A DNA stretch of 34,533 bases from Betaproteobacteria bacterium (GCA_016199545.1 JACQGN010000002.1:1-34533), one strand, 5' to 3'. Positions 26,067-34,533 are shown, counted from the first letter of the stretch. Made by a program: numbers and translations. Notes: a model not told the origin generated them from the sequence alone.

Positions 26067-27671
26067 GTGGACATCCTGATTCGCGGCGGCACGATATTCG
26101 ATGGCAGTGGTGCGCCTGGCATACGCGGTGATGTGGGGATCGCGGGCAGTCGCATCGCTCGCGTGGCGGAACGTATCGACGGGCATGCGGGCCGGGTGAT
26201 AGACGCCAGCGGGCTTGCCGTCACGCCCGGTTTCATCGACATCAAGACGCATTCGGACTTCACGCTCCCAATCAATCCGAAAGCCGAGAGCAAGGTTCGC
26301 CAGGGTGTCACCACCGAAATCATCGGCCATTGCGGCTACTCGGTGGCGCCCTGTCTGCCTGGCAAGGTGGAGCTGCTGCGCGACTACCTGTCGCCGAGTG
26401 CCCCGTGGCTGCCGTTCCGGGAAACGAGTTTTCCTGCCTACCTGAACACCTTCCCGGCGACCGCCGTCAACGCCGGCATGCTCGTCGGCCACAATACGCT
26501 GCGTCTGATGGTCATGGGGATGGACGAACGGGCCCCGACCCGGGGCGAACTCGATGCAATGGTGACCCTGCTCGAGGACGCGCTCGGGGCCGGTGCGCTG
26601 GGGTTCTCGTCAGGCCTGTTCACCGCGCCCGGCTCGTATGCGAGGCCCGAGGAGATGATCGCGCTGGGGCAGGTGCTCAAGCGCCACAATGCGCAGTACT
26701 TTACGCATTTGCGCGACGAGTCCAACGGCGTGCTGGAAGCGGTCGACGAGGCCATACAGTTCGCGGAATCCTGCGGCGTGCACGTCGAGATCGTGCATTT
26801 CAAGTGCTCGGGCCTGGACAACTGGGGCAAGGCCGCGACCGCACTCGACATGCTGAGGAGGGCCCGCGACCGCGGCCTCGACATCGACTGCGACGCCTAC
26901 CCCTATGCAGCCGGCAGCAACCCGCTCAAGAACCTGATGCCGCAATGGGTGCAGGCAGGCGGCGTGGACGCCATGCTCGAGCGATTGCGCCTTCCCGGGT
27001 GTCGCGACCACATCCGCTCCGACATTACGCGTGACGGCCTCAACAATTGGGGGCGCATCCCCTCGTGGGAATGCGTGCAGGTTTCGATCTCTCCCCATCT
27101 GCCGCAGTTTGCCGGGCGCACCCTCGCGAGCATTGCTGCCGAGCGCGGGCAGGACCCGATCGATACCGTATGCGATTACCTGGTTGACGACAGGGGCGCT
27201 ACCCGCGTGCTCGTCAGTGCGATTTCCGAGGACGACATTCGGGAGATCGTCCGCGCGCCTGAAACGCTCGTGGGCTCCGACGGCAATTGTGTCGCGACTG
27301 ACGGCACGGTGAGCCAGGGGATGCCGCACCCGCGCTTTTACGGCACGTTCCCGCGCATCATCGCTCGTTACGTCGCAGCCGAGAAGCTGCTCCCGCTGGA
27401 ACGCGCCATCCACAAGATGACGGGTGCGACCGCCCGTGCCCTGAAACTCGAGGACCGCGGTCTGCTTCGCGAGGGCTGGCGTGCCGACATCGCAATCTTC
27501 GATCCTGCCGATTTCAGGGACCGCGCCACGTATCTCGACCCGCACCAGTATCCGAGCGGGGAGCGCACGTGCGTCATGATCAACGGCGAGATGGTCGTTG
27601 ATCACGCGCATCACACTGGTGCGCTGCCCGGCGTTGTCCTGAGGCGCGCGGCGGATGGCAGGGTCCGATAG
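26067..27671 (+). CDS. N-acyl-D-amino-acid deacylase / D-aminoacylase family amidohydrolase
   Basis: The product has 534 residues with a GTG start at 26067. The family core is intact: N-terminal beta strands MDILIRGGTIFDGSG, C89 in GHCGYSVAP, H214 in YFTHLRDES, H244 in EIVHFKCSG and D405 in LVGSDGNC. These equal the metal and catalytic residues C96, H220, H250 and D366 of Alcaligenes D-aminoacylase. The usual HxH motif after FID is KTH here (K60, H62), so one ligand of the weak second metal site is replaced by Lys. It hydrolyses N-acyl-D-amino acids or related amides. It is divergent from the SulP gene. Confidence 0.88.
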   Translation: MDILIRGGTIFDGSGAPGIRGDVGIAGSRIARVAERIDGHAGRVIDASGLAVTPGFIDIKTHSDFTLPINPKAESKVRQGVTTEIIGHCGYSVAPCLPGKVELLRDYLSPSAPWLPFRETSFPAYLNTFPATAVNAGMLVGHNTLRLMVMGMDERAPTRGELDAMVTLLEDALGAGALGFSSGLFTAPGSYARPEEMIALGQVLKRHNAQYFTHLRDESNGVLEAVDEAIQFAESCGVHVEIVHFKCSGLDNWGKAATALDMLRRARDRGLDIDCDAYPYAAGSNPLKNLMPQWVQAGGVDAMLERLRLPGCRDHIRSDITRDGLNNWGRIPSWECVQVSISPHLPQFAGRTLASIAAERGQDPIDTVCDYLVDDRGATRVLVSAISEDDIREIVRAPETLVGSDGNCVATDGTVSQGMPHPRFYGTFPRIIARYVAAEKLLPLERAIHKMTGATARALKLEDRGLLREGWRADIAIFDPADFRDRATYLDPHQYPSGERTCVMINGEMVVDHAHHTGALPGVVLRRAADGRVR

Positions 27672-27832
27672 CAGATACTCCTGCCGGGAAAGATGCCGGG
27701 CAACTGGAACGCGGAAGCGTCGCAGTCGGGATGCGGCAACACGGCCTGTCCTGCGAGATTCGGCTGGTCAGCGAACATTACCCGGCGGGCGCAAACCGAT
27801 CCGGAGGAAACCTCACGAACCCTTGTGCGTCC

Positions 27833-28051
27833 CTAGGATTTCAGGGCCTGCACCACTTCGTCCGGATCGGGGAAACGGCGGGCGCGATGCTTGGAGAAAA
27901 TGAGTTTGCCGTCGGCGACGACGTCGAACACGCCGTCCGTGCCCCTGATGAGTTCGGGCTGCACTCCAAGCTTCGCGGAGATTTCGGCCGCCAGACTGGT
28001 AGCCTGAGGCAGATAGTTTCAGCGTACGCAGTAGGTTATCGTGATCCGCAT
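27833..28051 (-). CDS. SelW/SelT/Rdx family selenoprotein with in-frame UGA (Sec)
   Basis: The product has 72 residues, starting at ATG 28051 with GGAGG (28058-28062 on the complement) 6 bases upstream. It reads MRITITYCVR, then UGA at 28019-28021, then NYLPQATSLAAEISAKLGVQ, PELIRGTDGVFDVVADGKL, IFSKHRARRFPDPDEVVQAL and KS. The UGA falls exactly at the second redox position of the CxxU motif (C8, U11) of Rdx proteins, and the rest is a full-length family member. A SECIS-like hairpin follows the UGA. The thioredoxin-like fold suggests thiol redox function; partners are unknown. Automatic callers would miss it. A CxxC-to-stop mutation is the alternative, but it is less likely given the intact downstream frame. 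Confidence 0.85.
27986..28004 (-). promoter_or_regulatory. Bacterial SECIS-like hairpin
   Basis: RNA sense GGC-UA-CCA-GUC-UGG-CG-GCC forms a stem with an internal loop and a 3-nt apical loop GUC that begins with G. The loop starts 23 nt after the UGA, within the 16-37 nt range known for bacterial SECIS elements. The apical CAGUCUG resembles the AGGUCU apex of the E. coli fdhF element bound by SelB. Confidence 0.65.
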
Positions 28052-28307
28052 GGTGGGCCTCCAGACTCGCCGGTGAACGTCCAATCGGGCAGGGAATGGA
28101 CGGTTCCGCTGAATGCATTGTGCTCCAGCGTGTGAGCGCCTTCAAGCCGGTTGCGCACACGAGTACGCGGTAGATCGGGCGCCTGCTCCCGCTTCGGGGT
28201 CGCGTCCATCGGCAGAAGCCGACGGAACCTGCTCCGCCCGCCGCGTGCCCGGGGTGAGGGCCGAGCGGCGTTACGTTGCTGCGCAAAGCTCGGTAGAATT
28301 CACGTAA

Positions 28308-28691
28308 ATGGCTGAACAGGCGCACAGCGAGAAGAACGTGCTCGGCGGGCCGCTCATGGCGTGCAGCTTCGCGCCGTTGACGGGTTACTTTCGCGACGGT
28401 TGCTGTGCGATGCGCGGCGTCGAAGGCGTCGCGCATCTCGTCTGCGTCAAGGTGACGGACGAGTTTCTCGAGTTTTCGCGCCAGCGCGGCAACGACTTGA
28501 GCACGCCGCGCCCCGAACTGCGCTTCCGGGGGCTCAAGGAGGGAGACCGCTGGTGCCTGCACGTGCTGCGCTTCGTGGAGGCGTTGAGCGCGGGCATGAC
28601 GCCGCAGGTGGTGCTCGAGTCGACACACGAGAGCGTGCTCAAGTTCGTGCCGCTGGAAGCGTTGAAGCTCCACGCGCTCGACCTGCATTGA
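28308..28691 (+). CDS. DUF2237 family protein
   Basis: The product has 127 residues, with ATG 28308. The family signature is clear: NVLGGPLMACSFAPLTGYFR, DGCCAMRG, VKVTDEFLEFSRQRGNDLST, PRPELRFRGLKEGDRWCLH and the C-terminal PLEALKLHALDL. It has several conserved Cys (C19, C32, C33 and the one in RWCLH). The function of DUF2237 is not established. The 256-bp gap before it (28052-28307) holds no confident gene. Its stop is followed directly by a tandem repeat and the oxidase gene, so the two are probably co-transcribed. Confidence 0.85.
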   Translation: MAEQAHSEKNVLGGPLMACSFAPLTGYFRDGCCAMRGVEGVAHLVCVKVTDEFLEFSRQRGNDLSTPRPELRFRGLKEGDRWCLHVLRFVEALSAGMTPQVVLESTHESVLKFVPLEALKLHALDLH

Positions 28692-28693
28692 AG

Positions 28694-28721
28694 GGGTGAA
28701 GGGTGAAGGGTGAAGGGTGAA
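28694..28721 (+). repeat. Tandem 7-mer repeat GGGTGAA, four copies
   Basis: Four perfect copies lie between the DUF2237 stop and the oxidase ATG at 28732. The purine-rich repeat, with GGGGG after it, doubles as the ribosome-binding region. Copy-number change would shift spacing upstream of the final G-run and could tune expression. Confidence 0.8.
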
Positions 28722-28731
28722 GGGGGCAAAC

Positions 28732-29973
28732 ATGGCGGCTAACGAGACGCTCGGTGCGTACAACATCGCCGATCTGCGGGAAATGGCGCGGCGGCGCCTG
28801 CCCAGAGGCATGTTCGAGTTCGTGGACCGCGGCACCGAGGACGGCATCGCGGTTGCCAACAACCGCGCCGCGTTCGAGCGCATCCAGTTCAGGCCGCGCA
28901 CGCTGGTCGACGTCTCGGGCCGCAACCAGGAGATCACGCTCTTCGGGAAGAAGCAGCTCCTGCCGATCGTGGTCGCGCCGACGGGCACCGCGGGGCTGCT
29001 GTGGTATGACGGTGAAATCGGTCTCGCGCGCGCTGCCGCCGCAGCGGAAATTCCGTGCGGAATCTCGACTAACGCGATGACCTCGATGGAGGCGATCAAG
29101 GAGCGCGCCGGCGGCCGGCTGTGGTTCCAGCTCTACATGTGGTCGGACCGGAGCCAGTCGCACAAGATGGTGGAGCGCGCGCGGGCCGCGGGGTACGAAG
29201 CGCTGATCGTCACCGTGGACGGCGCGGTTCATCCGAACCGCGAATTCAATCACCGCAACGGCTTCAGCATGCCGATGAGGTTGAACGCCCGCCTGGTCGC
29301 CGACGTGCTCCGGCATCCGCGCTGGCTTGCGGGCGTGTTCCTGCGCTACGCGCTCACCACCGGCATACCGAGCTTCGAGAATTACCCACCCGAGGTCCGC
29401 GACAAGCTCACCGCGCCGACCTTCAAGCGCTCGACGCTGAAGAACGAGTCCCTTACGTGGGACGATCTCAAGGTGCTGCGCAAACTGTGGCCCGGCCCGC
29501 TGATGGTCAAGGGGATATTGCATCCGCAGGACGCGGTGAACGCCGCCGACTGTGGGGCCGATGGCGTGATCGTGTCGAACCACGGCGGACGCATGCTGGA
29601 CAGTTCGATGGCGCCCATCGAAGTGCTGCCGCAGGTACTGGATGCGGCGGGCAAGCGGCTTACCGTGCTGGTGGACAGCGGTTTTCGGCGCGGGGCGGAC
29701 GTCGTGAAGGCGCTTGCACTCGGCGCGAAGGCTGTACTGATCGGCCGTGCGACGCTCTACGGCACTGCGGTGGGAGGCGAAGCAGGCGCGGCGCGCGCCA
29801 TAGGCATCCTGCGCGAGGAGATCGACCGAGTGATGGCGCTGGTCGGCGCACGCAACGTGGCGGAGCTTTCACGCGAGTTTCTGCGCTTTCCCGATCAGGT
29901 CACGTGGCCCTCTACCCAAACACCCGCAAGGGATAGTATGGTCATCACATACCCGCGGGCAGCAGGCGCGTAG
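28732..29973 (+). CDS. FMN-dependent alpha-hydroxy-acid oxidase/dehydrogenase
   Basis: The product has 413 residues, with ATG 28732 and AGGGGG five bases before. TIM-barrel FMN enzyme of the lactate/mandelate/glycolate oxidase family: VVAPTGTAGLLWYDGE, WFQLYM, K260 in LMVKGIL, the base H284 and R287 in VSNHGGRMLDSS, and VDSGFRRGADVVKALALGAK then IGRATLYG for phosphate binding. The usual HGGRQLD has Met in place of Gln. It oxidises an L-2-hydroxy acid to the 2-oxo acid; the acceptor (oxygen, quinone or cytochrome) is unclear. It follows DUF2237 by 40 bp. Confidence 0.9.
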   Translation: MAANETLGAYNIADLREMARRRLPRGMFEFVDRGTEDGIAVANNRAAFERIQFRPRTLVDVSGRNQEITLFGKKQLLPIVVAPTGTAGLLWYDGEIGLARAAAAAEIPCGISTNAMTSMEAIKERAGGRLWFQLYMWSDRSQSHKMVERARAAGYEALIVTVDGAVHPNREFNHRNGFSMPMRLNARLVADVLRHPRWLAGVFLRYALTTGIPSFENYPPEVRDKLTAPTFKRSTLKNESLTWDDLKVLRKLWPGPLMVKGILHPQDAVNAADCGADGVIVSNHGGRMLDSSMAPIEVLPQVLDAAGKRLTVLVDSGFRRGADVVKALALGAKAVLIGRATLYGTAVGGEAGAARAIGILREEIDRVMALVGARNVAELSREFLRFPDQVTWPSTQTPARDSMVITYPRAAGA

Positions 29974-30027
29974 CGCGCGGCCACCCGATGCGTCACGCAC
30001 GCATCGGGCAGCAGACTTCAGTTACTG

Positions 30028-30642
30028 TCAGCGCCAGCCGCCGCGCCCACCCATGCGGCCCGGCCCGCCGGGTCCGCCCATCCCGCCGAAGGCGAGCCGC
30101 TGGTCGGCGACCGCTTTCTGCTCGGGCGTGAGTGTCTCATACAAGTCTTTCACCGCTGCGCTCATCGTGTCGAGGTTGGTAGCGCGCTGCTTTGCGAACG
30201 CGGCGCGTTGTGCCAGCCGCTCGGGGGCGGTCTGACTCGTGGCCGTAATTGCCGCGCGTTGGGTCTGCATCGTTTCGACCTGCCCCTTGGCCTTGGCAGC
30301 GAATGCCTGCCATGCGGAATCCTGGTCGGAAGTGATGCCGAGTTCAGTTTTGAGCGCGGCGAGTCTGCCATCCACCATTGCAGCGGGCGAGAAGCCCGCC
30401 CCGCGTCCCGGACCTTCACCCCTCATGCCCGGACCCATTGCGCCGCGGCCGTAGCCCGGACCGGGGCCGTAACCTTGACCCCTGCCATAGCCTGCGCCCG
30501 GCCCATAGCCTTGACCGGGCCCGCCTTGAGGGCATGCTCCGGGCCCAAATCCAGCTTCCGGAGGAGCCGCATAAACCATGCCTCCGGCCGCGAGTGCTGC
30601 GACGGTTGCCAGACCGATCAGTGTTTTGCGAATGCGTGTCAT
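30028..30642 (-). CDS. Spy/CpxP-like periplasmic protein (LTxxQ) with Gly-rich N-terminus
   Basis: The product has 204 residues; ATG 30642 is chosen because GGAG lies 6-8 bases upstream. A signal peptide covers about 1-25 (MTRIRKTLIGLATVAALAAG then GMVYA). Residues 30-85 are repeats of GYGxGxGYGRG with Met, a low-complexity region. The helical part (residues 88-185) ends with LTPEQKAVADQ, the LTxxQ motif of Spy and CpxP. Such proteins act as ATP-independent chaperones or stress sensors in the periplasm. It is divergent from an OmpR/kinase pair, the usual arrangement for a regulated target. Confidence 0.85.
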   Translation of the reverse strand: MTRIRKTLIGLATVAALAAGGMVYAAPPEAGFGPGACPQGGPGQGYGPGAGYGRGQGYGPGPGYGRGAMGPGMRGEGPGRGAGFSPAAMVDGRLAALKTELGITSDQDSAWQAFAAKAKGQVETMQTQRAAITATSQTAPERLAQRAAFAKQRATNLDTMSAAVKDLYETLTPEQKAVADQRLAFGGMGGPGGPGRMGGRGGWR

Positions 30643-30672
30643 GATGATCTCCATTCGGTTGATTGAGCCAAT

Positions 30673-30706
30673 AGGAATTTGTCGGGAGTAAGGGCGACAA
30701 ATTCCT
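30673..30706. promoter_or_regulatory. Perfect 12-bp inverted repeat upstream of the Spy-like gene
   Basis: AGGAATTTGTCG (30673-30684) and CGACAAATTCCT (30695-30706) are exact inverted repeats around a 10-nt spacer, 31 bp before the Spy-like start. It could be a dimer operator for the adjacent OmpR-type regulator or a leader-RNA hairpin. Confidence 0.6.
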
Positions 30707-30761
30707 GGCGGTTCCCATTTCAGCACTGCGATGTAACGCCAGAATGTCACGGACAGCCTTT

Positions 30762-30840
30762 TTTGTATCGCCGCCTGTCGCCAGGCGGAGTTGTTACACT
30801 GCGATACAAATTTTCCGCGACACTCGCCCCGCCATCGGGG
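30762..30840. promoter_or_regulatory. Nested inverted repeats upstream of the response regulator
   Basis: Outer arms TTTGTATCG (30762-30770) and CGATACAAA (30802-30810) enclose an inner CCGCCTG/CAGGCGG pair (30771-30777, 30782-30788). The 9-mer CACTGCGAT occurs twice, near 30724 and 30797. A small CCCCG/CGGGG hairpin (30827-30840) lies just before a TATAGA box and the regulator ATG at 30853. This packed arrangement suggests binding sites for the divergent promoters. Confidence 0.55.
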
Positions 30841-30852
30841 TATAGATGCGCC

Positions 30853-31574
<722 letters not shown>

Positions 31575-31575
<1 letters not shown>

Positions 31576-33044
31576 TGCGACTGCTGCCACAGTCGCTCTT
31601 CGCGCGCATGGTGCTGATCCTGCTCGTCGGCCTGTGCCTCGCGCAGGTGCTGAGCCTTGCCGTCCACTGGCGCGAGCGCGGCGAGTTCACGCAGCGCGTA
31701 ATGGGCATGCGCTCGGGGCAGCGCATCGCCGACATCGTGAAACTGCTCGATACCTCCGCGCCCGCGGATCGCGCCCGGATCGTGAGCGTCCTCGACTCGC
31801 CACCGCTCAGGATCTCGCTCGACGCGGCAGCGCTCGCCGCGGCTCCGGTTGAAGACGACAAAGCCGAGATCGCGGCGCAGTTCGCCTCCAGTCTGCGCCG
31901 GCTCCTCGGCGACGACCGGCCGCTCAGCGTACGGGTGCTCGATGCGCCGGCATGGGGGCCGATGGCGCCGGGGATGAAGGGGCCGGGATACGGAAAGATG
32001 ATGGGCGGTCCCGGCGCGATGGGAGGGCCAGGCTTCGGGGGCGGGCCGGGAGTACACGGGCCGGGCGGGGGTCCGGGCATGGCGTTCGTGGTGCAGACAC
32101 GGCTCGTCGACGGTGTGCCCGTCACCTTCGACTCGCGCCAGCCCGCCGAGACGGTGGGTTTGCCGTGGCGCATGCTGGCAAGCCTTGGGGTGCTCCTCGC
32201 GGGCGTGGTCGTGCTCACGCTCGTCGCGGTGCGCTGGGTGACGCGGCCGCTGAAGACGCTGGCGCAGGCCGCGGAAGATCTGGGCCGGGACATCAATCGC
32301 CCGCGGCTCGATGAAAGCGGACCGCTGGAAGTGAGTCGCGCCGCCCACGCGTTCAATACCATGCAGGGGCGGCTTGCGGGCTTCATCCAGGAGCGCACGC
32401 GGATCTTCGCGGCGATGTCGCATGACCTGAAAACGCCGATCACGCGGCTGCGGTTGCGCGTGGAACTGCTCGACGATACCGGACTGCGCTCGAAGTTCGC
32501 GAAAGACCTGCAGGAAATGGAGGCGCTGGTGATGACCACGCTCGACTTCATGCGCGGTCTGGACAACGGCGCGACCGCTCAGCCGATCGACGTGGGCGCA
32601 CTGCTCGAGAGCCTGCAGCAGGATGCGCGCGAGGTGGGCGGCGAAGTGCGTATCGAGGGCGTGGCGCTCACGCCGTTCCACGGCAACCCTCAGGCGCTCA
32701 AGCGCTGCGTCGGCAACCTCATCGACAACGCGGTGAAGTACGGGAAAGCCGCGACGCTCCGGGTCGAGGACGCGGCGGACGAGTTGCGCATCCGCGTGCG
32801 CGATCAGGGGCCGGGTATTTCGCCGGCCGAACTCGAGCAGGTATTCGAGCCGTTCCATCGGCTGGAGGCCTCCCGCAGCCGGGAGACCGGGGGCACGGGA
32901 CTGGGGCTCAGCATCGCGCGCAACATCGCCCGCGCGCACGGCGGCGACATCGTGCTGTGTAATCTCGCCGCAGGCGGCCTCGAAGCGACGCTCACCCTCC
33001 CGCGCCGCTCCTTGCAGCCGGTGCTCAATACCGCAAGGCATTAG
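31575..33044 (+). CDS. Sensor histidine kinase with Gly/Met-rich periplasmic insert
   Basis: The product has 489 residues; ATG 31575 (a GTG at 31572 is also possible). Membrane segment 1 is at about residues 12-31 and segment 2 at about 198-219, enclosing a periplasmic domain. Residues 128-169 of that domain are Gly/Pro/Met-rich (GPMAPGMKGPGYGKMMGGPG and onward). HAMP follows (WVTRPLKTLAQAAEDLG), then the H-box with H283 (AAMSHDLKTPITRLRLR), N-box (GNLIDNAVKYG), G1 (DQGPGI) and G2 (GGTGLGLSIA). All catalytic boxes are intact. The Met/Gly insert mirrors the low-complexity part of the divergent Spy-like protein, which may hint at a metal or a shared ligand. Confidence 0.93.
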
Positions 33045-33173
33045 CCACGGAATCACACGGAACGACACGGAAAAATCAGAAAAACTTCCTGCCAACGTGC
33101 GCCACCCCCTGGTGACGCAATGTGGTTTTGTAAGCCGTTGTTCGTCCGTGTGCTTCCGTGTGTTTCCGTGGCT
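33043..33173. repeat. Long inverted repeat with CACGGA arms between convergent genes
   Basis: The arms at 33043-33071 and 33145-33173 are 29 nt each with 3 mismatches. Each arm is itself three copies of a CACGGAAnnA unit. A smaller hairpin (33099-33106 with 33111-33118) sits in the 73-nt loop. The left arm overlaps the kinase stop codon. It lies between convergent genes, so it probably works as a bidirectional transcript end or is a dispersed repeat. Confidence 0.65.
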
Positions 33174-33193
33174 GAATTGGATTTTATAAATCC

Positions 33194-34366
33194 CTACTTG
33201 AGCTTGTCTTCGAGCCAGTCACCGACGACATCGACCGCGCGCGTGAGGTAATCGCGCTGGCAGTGCTGGGCGCCGCCTTCCTCCGCCGTGAAGATGCGAA
33301 ACGTCTTGTCTTTCGAGCCGATCGCATCGAAGAGCTTCTGCGCTTCCTCGGTCGATACCTGCGCGTCCTCGCCGCCGTGCGTGAGGAGGAACGGGCATTG
33401 CACTTTCTGCGCCACGCCGTCGAGGCGGAAGCCCTCGATGCGCCTCAACGCCTCGTCAAACGTCCTGACACCACACGCCCACAGCAGATGATCGGCGGGC
33501 ACGGGAAGCGCTGCCTCCTTCAATCGTTCCAGGCGCCGTTTCCAGGTCGCGTGATAATCCCAGATCGCACCCCACGCGACGCATGCCTTGTAACGCGGGT
33601 CCATCGCGGCGCAGCGTGGCGCGTAGTAGCCGCCGAGGCTCATCGCCACGATGGCGACGCGGTTGATATCGACATCATTGCGCGTGGCGAGATAGTCGAG
33701 CGCGGCGCTGCCCGCGACCTCGAAGTCCTCGCGCAGGTACACGCCGCGAAAGCGTATGGCCTCGCCCTGGCCCGGGCCGTCCACCAGCAACACCGAGAAG
33801 CCGCGGCGCGTGAAATCCGGCGTGCCTCTCAAATATTGCATCTCTTTCTGCGTGTCGAAGCCGCCGAAGCGCACGATGCAGGGCGCGCGCGCGGAGCCGG
33901 CGTTCTCGGCGTGCACGAAGTAGGCCGGAAATGACCCCTCCTTCCACGGAAGTTCGACCACCTCGATGCGCGGGCGCGTGGTGAGAGCGGAAAACTTACG
34001 GAAACAGTCGAGCGAATCGCGGTACACCGCCAGCGCCTGCTCGTCCTTGGGCTGGCGGAAGTGGTCGGCACACTGGTAGTAGAAATTCGAGCGCAGGTAG
34101 TTCGCCGCCGCCGTCACCTTGTGGCCGTGCGCTTCCGCGTCTCGCGCGCGCGAGCGCAGCAGGTCGCCGCCGCCGCGCCAGGCCTCGAACCACGCGTCGT
34201 CGTCGCCGACCTGATCGCGCAGGCTGCGGCCGATGCGATCGACTTCGGAGATGTCGGAGCCGCCGTATGGCGCCGTGCTCAGTATCGCGAGCATCTCCGC
34301 CGACCAGCGGTAATTTCCGGGGTAATACGTGAAGTGCTGCGGCGCCTTGCTTGTGGGTGCGTTCAA
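33194..34366 (-). CDS. Alpha/beta hydrolase, paralogue of the 20.1-kb hydrolase
   Basis: The product has 390 residues with a TTG start at 34366: AGGAGG (34372-34377 on the complement) lies 5 bases before it, and this start aligns the protein with its 392-residue paralogue from the first residues (HFTYYPGNYRWSAEMLAILS). Catalytic residues sit at the same numbers as in the paralogue: S243 in VAMSLGGYYAPRCA, D334 in THGGEDAQV and H368 in EEGGAQHCQRDY. The family and chemistry are as for that gene (FrsA/dihydropseudooxynicotine-hydrolase-like). It appears monocistronic, with no Bug receptor beside it inside the window. Confidence 0.88.
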   Translation of the reverse strand: MNAPTSKAPQHFTYYPGNYRWSAEMLAILSTAPYGGSDISEVDRIGRSLRDQVGDDDAWFEAWRGGGDLLRSRARDAEAHGHKVTAAANYLRSNFYYQCADHFRQPKDEQALAVYRDSLDCFRKFSALTTRPRIEVVELPWKEGSFPAYFVHAENAGSARAPCIVRFGGFDTQKEMQYLRGTPDFTRRGFSVLLVDGPGQGEAIRFRGVYLREDFEVAGSAALDYLATRNDVDINRVAIVAMSLGGYYAPRCAAMDPRYKACVAWGAIWDYHATWKRRLERLKEAALPVPADHLLWACGVRTFDEALRRIEGFRLDGVAQKVQCPFLLTHGGEDAQVSTEEAQKLFDAIGSKDKTFRIFTAEEGGAQHCQRDYLTRAVDVVGDWLEDKLK

Positions 34367-34461
34367 ATTCGCCTCCTGAGAGTGGAAGATGAGATGCGGG
34401 ACGTAAGATGCGCGATTCCGATGAACGTGTCCAAGAGCACGTAACAAGATGATTTCGTCAA

Positions 34462-34533
34462 CCTCATCCCGACCCTCCCGGGGCAACATGATGCGGTTGC
34501 CTCCCTCACCCCTAGCCCCTCTCCCGGGGGGAG
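34462..34533. repeat. GC-rich intergenic repeat cut by the window edge
   Basis: CCTCACCCCTAGCCCCTCTC followed by a CGGGGGGAG run resembles, in composition, the C-run and G-run arms of the element at 2745-2896. Only its beginning is inside the window, so its ends cannot be defined. Confidence 0.35.

Noticed and set aside
28036-28209. 57-codon minus-strand frame (MDATPKREQAPDLPRTRVRN start) overlapping the SelW start
   Set aside because: It is open from an ATG and reads plausibly, but it has no ribosome site and no recognised family. It may be chance.
28120-28260. Possible tRNA-Sec gene near the selenoprotein
   Set aside because: No long acceptor/variable-arm structure or UCA anticodon loop could be found.

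Overview
High-GC bacterial DNA, most likely from an uncultured member of the Betaproteobacteria (Burkholderiales-like). The main clues are several periplasmic receptors of the Bug/TctC type (three intact, one broken), which are greatly expanded in that group, together with the codon use and the mix of catabolic genes. No rRNA, tRNA or CRISPR array was seen, and the window is chromosomal in character.

Layout. (1) 1-2568 is the 3' part of a large flavoprotein that fuses a GltD/NfnB-like half to a PyrK/NfnA-like half. It is followed by a hairpin and a MITE-like palindromic element. (2) 2997-3614 is a small protein made of two tandem copies of one domain. (3) 3679-10550 is a tightly packed operon: Bug/TctC receptor, UbiD-family decarboxylase, acyl-CoA synthetase, two tandem VOC proteins and a quinone-oxidoreductase-like MDR. 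Most junctions are ATGA overlaps. The operon ends in a seventh gene that is cut off at a REP-like palindrome. It reads as a dedicated uptake and decarboxylation/CoA-activation route for an unknown, possibly aromatic or unsaturated, organic acid. (4) 10.6-17.5 kb is a scar region: an Ldh2-family fragment, a transposase fragment, a truncated and frameshifted hypothetical gene, a small ACT protein, a LexA-like HTH cassette and a deleted second copy of that cassette, two PIN-type toxin-antitoxin pairs, another Bug receptor and a DUF6455 protein. (5) 17.5-23.6 kb is a second catabolic block: a ThDP enzyme facing a broken Bug gene, an alpha/beta hydrolase, an intact Bug receptor and a zinc alcohol dehydrogenase. 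(6) 23.7-30 kb holds a SulP transporter with STAS and cyclic-nucleotide domains, an N-acyl-D-amino-acid deacylase, a selenoprotein of the SelW/Rdx family hidden by an in-frame UGA, a DUF2237 protein and an FMN-dependent alpha-hydroxy-acid oxidase. (7) 30-33 kb is an envelope-stress type module: a Spy/CpxP-like periplasmic protein divergent from an OmpR-type regulator and its kinase, with several inverted repeats between them. (8) 33-34.4 kb is a second alpha/beta hydrolase, a close paralogue of the one at 20.1 kb.

The strongest hidden signal is the selenoprotein gene at 27833-28051 (minus strand). It has a strong Shine-Dalgarno site, a Cys-x-x-UGA redox motif and a SECIS-like hairpin at the right distance. 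Of uncertain but real interest are the UbiD/CoA-ligase/double-VOC operon, the 5-bp microhomology deletion that explains the second HTH locus, and the matched Gly/Met-rich segments in the Spy-like protein and its neighbouring sensor kinase.
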